Source: Polytrichum commune (taxonomy: Eukaryota; Streptophyta; Polytrichopsida; Polytrichales; Polytrichaceae). Taken from it: DNA of 60,000 nucleotides. Below are positions 55,997-60,000 of the stretch, in pieces; within the stretch, counting starts at the first letter, position 1; every line of letters begins with the position of its first letter. The stretch covers positions 2,546,501 to 2,606,500 of the forward strand of contig OX485807.1 of NCBI GenBank assembly GCA_950295325.1, read 5' to 3'. A model generated the notes under the pieces. It was given only the letters and a program-made list of their open reading frames with translations, made no database searches and was not told where the DNA came from. A program made the translations under genes and the position numbers.

Positions 55997-56386
55997 CGTA
56001 TATACATATATTTCGATGAGACCTTGGTCACAACTAAGGTGTGCAACCGATTTATATATTTTCAATATGTTGGCGTGCATGCAAGGCATGTTCCATACAT
56101 GACAATGCTATTTATATAATTCCGCATGGATGGAATGGGAGATTGTTAGGTCAAAGAAGGCGGCGGGAATCTGCTTTTTAAAAAGCATCCAAGGGATTTT
56201 GAACCAGCGGGGTGAAGTACTTAAAGCTCTTCCCCCCACAACAAAGCTCTTTTCAGCGGCACATGCAAGTGTGCGCTCTACAGACCTCACCGAACGCGCT
56301 CAAGCCATTTCGTGTGCGCCAACCCTACACCACCCAGGTACAGTACAGGCTGTACCTACCGCATATACCGCCGTAAATACCGGAAC
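54835..56386. other. AT-rich intergenic DNA
   Basis: No gene recognised. Microsatellites lie at 55,804-55,848 (TG then TA) and 55,966-56,010 (TA). Confidence 0.5.
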
Positions 56387-57461
56387 TTTACGAACGCACG
56401 TTCGTAAAGATGAAGAGCTTCAGGTTTAGACAAACGATTCGGACCTGGACATGGCAAGGATTTACGAACGCGCGTTCGTAAATTCCACATGAGAGCATGT
56501 TCTGGATTGGGCTACTCATATGGATAGTCACATGCACGTAATCCATCTCAGTTATTTACGAACGTGCGTTCGTAAATATGCCTTCGAGGACCATGCAGAC
56601 ATATTTGACCCTTATCTATTGGTACCTGATGGTCGGTAATTTACGAACGTGCGTTCGTAAATCCCACAGGAGATCATGTTTTGGATTGAGCTACTCATGG
56701 ATAGTCACATGCACATCATCCATGGCATTTATTTACGAACGTGCGTTCGTAAATATGCCTTCGAGTTTCATACATACATATTTGACCCTTGTCTATTGGT
56801 ACCTGTTGGTCGGTAATTTACGAACGTGCGTTCGTAAATCCCACATGAGAGCATGTTCTGGATTGAGGTACTCATATGGTTAGTCACATGCACTTAATCC
56901 ATGACAGTCATTTACGAACGTGCGTTCGTAAATATGCCTTCGAGGATCATACATACTTATTTGACCCGTATCTATTGTTACCTGATGGTCGGGAATTTAC
57001 GAACGTTCGTTCGTAAATACATGTCATTATTGTCTACGCATCCAGCAACACATCTTCATTCATGCACATCAGTATGGCAGTAATTTACGAACACAGAATA
57101 GCAAGAAAAATATGCTCATCGCTCGTCCGTGAAGGATGTGAACACGGGGTCGCACCCATTTACGAACGTCCGTTCGTAAATGGGTAGGTACGCAAAAGTC
57201 AACATAATCAAATTCACAATATGGAGGTGCTCAGTGTTCAAAATATTGTTGGAGTTGATTCAGGCATCATCTGCAGATTTGCTAATTTTGTGCGTATGGA
57301 CAAGTGTTCTCTTGTGATAGTATATCGCGCAGGTTCCTAAGTCAACATGGTACTTTGACCTACAAAACCGATATTCCTCAGGGTGCTCTCATTTGAGGGA
57401 TCTCGAAGGCCGCCGGATGTACATGGAGAAGTTACTGAGGTCACGAACGCGCGTTCGTAAA
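56387..57461. repeat. Array of ten unit-B palindromes upstream of the DUF7869-type gene
   Basis: Copies start at 56387, 56461, 56555, 56640, 56732, 56817, 56911, 56996, 57159 and 57440. From 56555 to 56996 the steps alternate between 85 and 92-94 bp, with two conserved spacers: one contains GACCCTTATCTATTGGTACC, the other CATGCAC and an ATCCAT block. The array sits about 320 bases before the ATG of the DUF7869-type gene, as in unit A. Confidence 0.95.
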
Positions 57462-57783
57462 TGCATGTGGCGTTCTCGGATTTCTGATTTCGTCGTCGGT
57501 TGTATGTGGACAGGCGCTGGTCCGAACAGCAGGGCCCTCCTGGACGACTAACGAGTGTTCTCCTCTTTGTCCATGTATTGTTTACATTAGTGAACAACCT
57601 AGACGTATGCTTAAAACGTTTTTTTGGGACGCGCGTTCGTCTTTGTGCGTGAGGTTCTCCAATGGTGCACCAAAATTTGTTTGTCAATTTTGGGCCATTT
57701 ATCTCCACATATATTCTATCCTCTCTTGTATGCATTGCGGTGGTGGTTGGATTGATCATGTCCTGGTGGTTGGTCTAGGCTGT

Positions 57784-60000
57784 ATGGCGTTGCATGTGGG
57801 TGATAGTTCATTGGAGTTGTCGACGTATGCATCGTCATCCGATGCTGAATGTGAACTGTCTTCCCCGTCGGCAGATAGTAATGGTGTGCCAAACGTGAGG
57901 GGGGTGTTTGTGGATACATCCTCCCATGAATCTTTGGAAGTCCACGAACAATCTCTGCATTCCGGAGATGACCACGATGACATTCCGTTGTGTGCCGGTT
58001 TCGGGAGGGAGCAATGGGTTGGCCTTGATGTCGTTCTACTCAACGAGGTTGGTGTCCCGGTGGCAGATGGTATATGTAGAAACTCCAATCCCCGTGATTG
58101 TGTCGATGCCAACGCCCTAGGTCTCGATGATGTTGGCGTGTGCATCTTGAACTCTTTGCTTCCGGTAGAGTTCCCGGTGACATGGAGATTTTCCTTGCGT
58201 CGATGGCCGCTTCGTCGAGTTCTACATGAGGAAGTGAGTTTGTGGGATCATGAGCGGCGGCATAAGCAAACACAATTAGCTTTGTTGGCCACAACACGTC
58301 CTCGCAAAGGCCTCCGTAGATATGATTCAAACCGTGTGCCTCGCGGAGATAAGGAGCGTCGACGGGATCGGCTTTTGGGGGACGAATCTATCTGTCTAGT
58401 GTCCGGCAAGGATTGTTGCGCGAGAAAATGTTGCCAATTTTTCCCGCGGGAGAAAATTAGATCTCTGCGTCAAGAGATGTGGCTTGCGGATTTTCGTATG
58501 AGGTCGGCTAAGAAACTCGAGGTCCACAGAAATTTGCACCTTGATACCCATGGGCATAAGGTGGTGACACTTGAGAATGTTGATGTGTGTTGTACAGCGT
58601 GGTATACCATCCACGCCGTCTCCAAGGCTGACTTTTATAGGTTTCGAAAATATTCATCGTTGGGTCGCCGCTCTCGATTTCATGGCAACTCGGGCACAAA
58701 GAAACCTAGGGAGGCTACACTGCAAGCGTCCGCGACACTATCCACCATCATAGTGCCATTGGCCGATGCAATGCCCCACAAGACGAGGACATTGTCGTCA
58801 GGGGAGAAGGTTGTTCAAATGGTGTTGCCCACGGGCACAAAATGGAAGAACATCTTAACGGACATCAATGAAGTGGGTCGCATAGCGGGATGTGGGCCCA
58901 TTTCTTTGTCCAAGTTGAGTGTGATTAAAAACCAGCAGTTTGCGGAATACATTCTGAAAAGACCCGGGGACAAGTTCGCTAGATGTACGACGTGTGAAAA
59001 ATACAAAGGTCTTCGAGACGCCCACCCCATAGGCACTGAATCTCATTCCAGACACCAGAAAAAATATATTGAACATGTCAACAATCAAGAGGCACACCGT
59101 CAAGATTACTATAAGAATCGTGCTCTATCCATAATGAGGCCCACAGAGGTTCTAACAGTCATCCATGATAAAATGGACCACGCCAAGACCGCATGCCCTT
59201 GTTATGCACGCAAAATAAAGGCCACGGATGGTCTCTTCAAGTTGCCCGTAGCTGTCACAGGTTTGTATGAAATCACAACTACGTGTTTAAAGTCTATCCA
59301 ATTTTCTTGGGTGTGTTTGGCAAATGTCCAACTCCATACATCCGTTTAGTGGTTATTTGATTATTTTGGTCACGCATCGTTTGTTTTTTCCAGGTATGAT
59401 TGCCCACGGCCATGGGGACGTAAAGTATGCCCATTATGGTTTGGATTTTTACCCTGGGGATGCTAACCACACGGTGGGTTCATTTGCAAAACTGTTGCGC
59501 GATCTTGAGAAGCCACCGGTACATTCTTCCCGTGCACTTTTTGATGGTTGTGGAACCACATCCCTTTATGAGGCAGTGCTTTTGGGGAAGGAGGTTTGTA
59601 TGTCGTCATTGCCAGAACCACCCGGAGAGCCCATTTGTGCAAAACCATTGCCTCCAACTCTCCACGTTCAACTTGATAATTGTGCGAAGGACAACAAATG
59701 TCGATACGTATTTTGTTTTTGGTCATTGCTCGTGGCGAAAGGAATCTTCAAGGAGGTGTTTGTGTCTTTCTTGATGGTGGGACATACACACGACGACATT
59801 GATGCATCATTCGGACGGTGGAGCATGAAGTTGCATGAAGAAGATTTTCCAACCATACCTCTTCTTATGAAATCGTATATGGATTTGGACCATATGCCAG
59901 TAATTCCGCACTTGATTGAGGAAGTACCAAATTTCAAGGCCTTCATCAAGCCATACATGTTGAAGGGAGGGGACCGTTTGGTGGGGCATACCAAAGCACA
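57784..60000 (+). CDS. DUF7869-type protein of unit B (runs off window)
   Basis: Exon 57784-59260, a 133-bp intron (GTTTGT to TTTTCCAG), then an exon from 59394 that runs off the edge still open. The ATG lies five bases after an acceptor-like GGTCTAG, exactly as in unit A. The N-terminus is acidic and differs from A. Conserved parts: VGLDVVLLNEVGVPVADGICRN; FSLRRWPLRR; KDCCARKCCQFFP; CCTAWYTIHAVSKADFYR; LTVIHDKMDHAKT; VTG split by the intron; IAHGHGDVKYAHYGLDFYPGD; VQLDNCAKDNKCRYVF; VGHTHDDIDASF. These are the DUF7869 blocks, with three conserved acidic sites that fit an RNase H-like nuclease by inference. Intact, so unit B may be the autonomous copy. An unspliced reading would end at 59349. 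Confidence 0.75.

Overview
The window is nuclear DNA of a plant. TTTAGGG-type telomere-like tracts, Ty3/gypsy retrotransposons primed by plant-style tRNA sites, and an LRR receptor-kinase fragment all point that way. The outer gypsy polyprotein and the DUF7869-type genes remind me of seed-free plants (fern, lycophyte or charophyte-like). That is recollection, not something the sequence proves. There is no operon structure; genes are split by short GT-AG introns, which I inferred by comparing two paralogous copies.

The main content is two paralogous copies of one large multi-gene unit. Unit A occupies about 1-17,600 and runs off the left edge. Unit B occupies about 45,560-60,000 and runs off the right edge. 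Both have the same order. Leftward come an FCP1/HAD-like phosphatase and then a long three-exon gene with a ParB/DGQHR-like domain, a beta-class methyltransferase-like domain with a degenerate catalytic motif, and a disordered tail. An intergenic region follows, containing a telomere-like tract. Rightward comes a DUF7869-type gene with possible DDE-like acidic residues. Intron positions and phases match in A and B.

Each unit is studded with its own 22-bp palindrome: a 10-base arm, two variable bases, and the reverse-complement arm. The arm is GTTTGGGTCG in A and TTTACGAACG in B. The sites sit upstream of the genes, inside both introns of the long gene, and inside its last exon. I read this as a previously unnamed family of large mobile or selfish elements with element-specific palindromic recognition sites. 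The protein that reads the sites is not known.

Unit A is dead in two genes: the long gene has two in-frame TAG codons and the DUF7869-type gene is split by a hAT-like insertion with an exact 8-bp duplication. Unit B is open wherever it is visible.

Between the units lies a nested stack of retrotransposons. The outer Ty3/gypsy element (17,632-43,797, duplication CGGTG) has an intact 2079-residue gag-pol. Its 5' LTR holds a chromovirus-like element on the plus strand (17,856-33,089, duplication GTTAG). That element's 5' LTR holds a second, minus-strand copy of the same family (17,943-26,030, duplication CCGTT), which itself holds a solo LTR (21,896-22,869, duplication AAAGG). The two inner copies share the same nonsense codons and the same missing reverse-transcriptase palm, yet have nearly identical LTR pairs, so the family seems to have moved in trans after its own genes died. 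Host-like sequence between the stack and unit B (43,798-45,560) holds only an LRR-RLK first-exon fragment.
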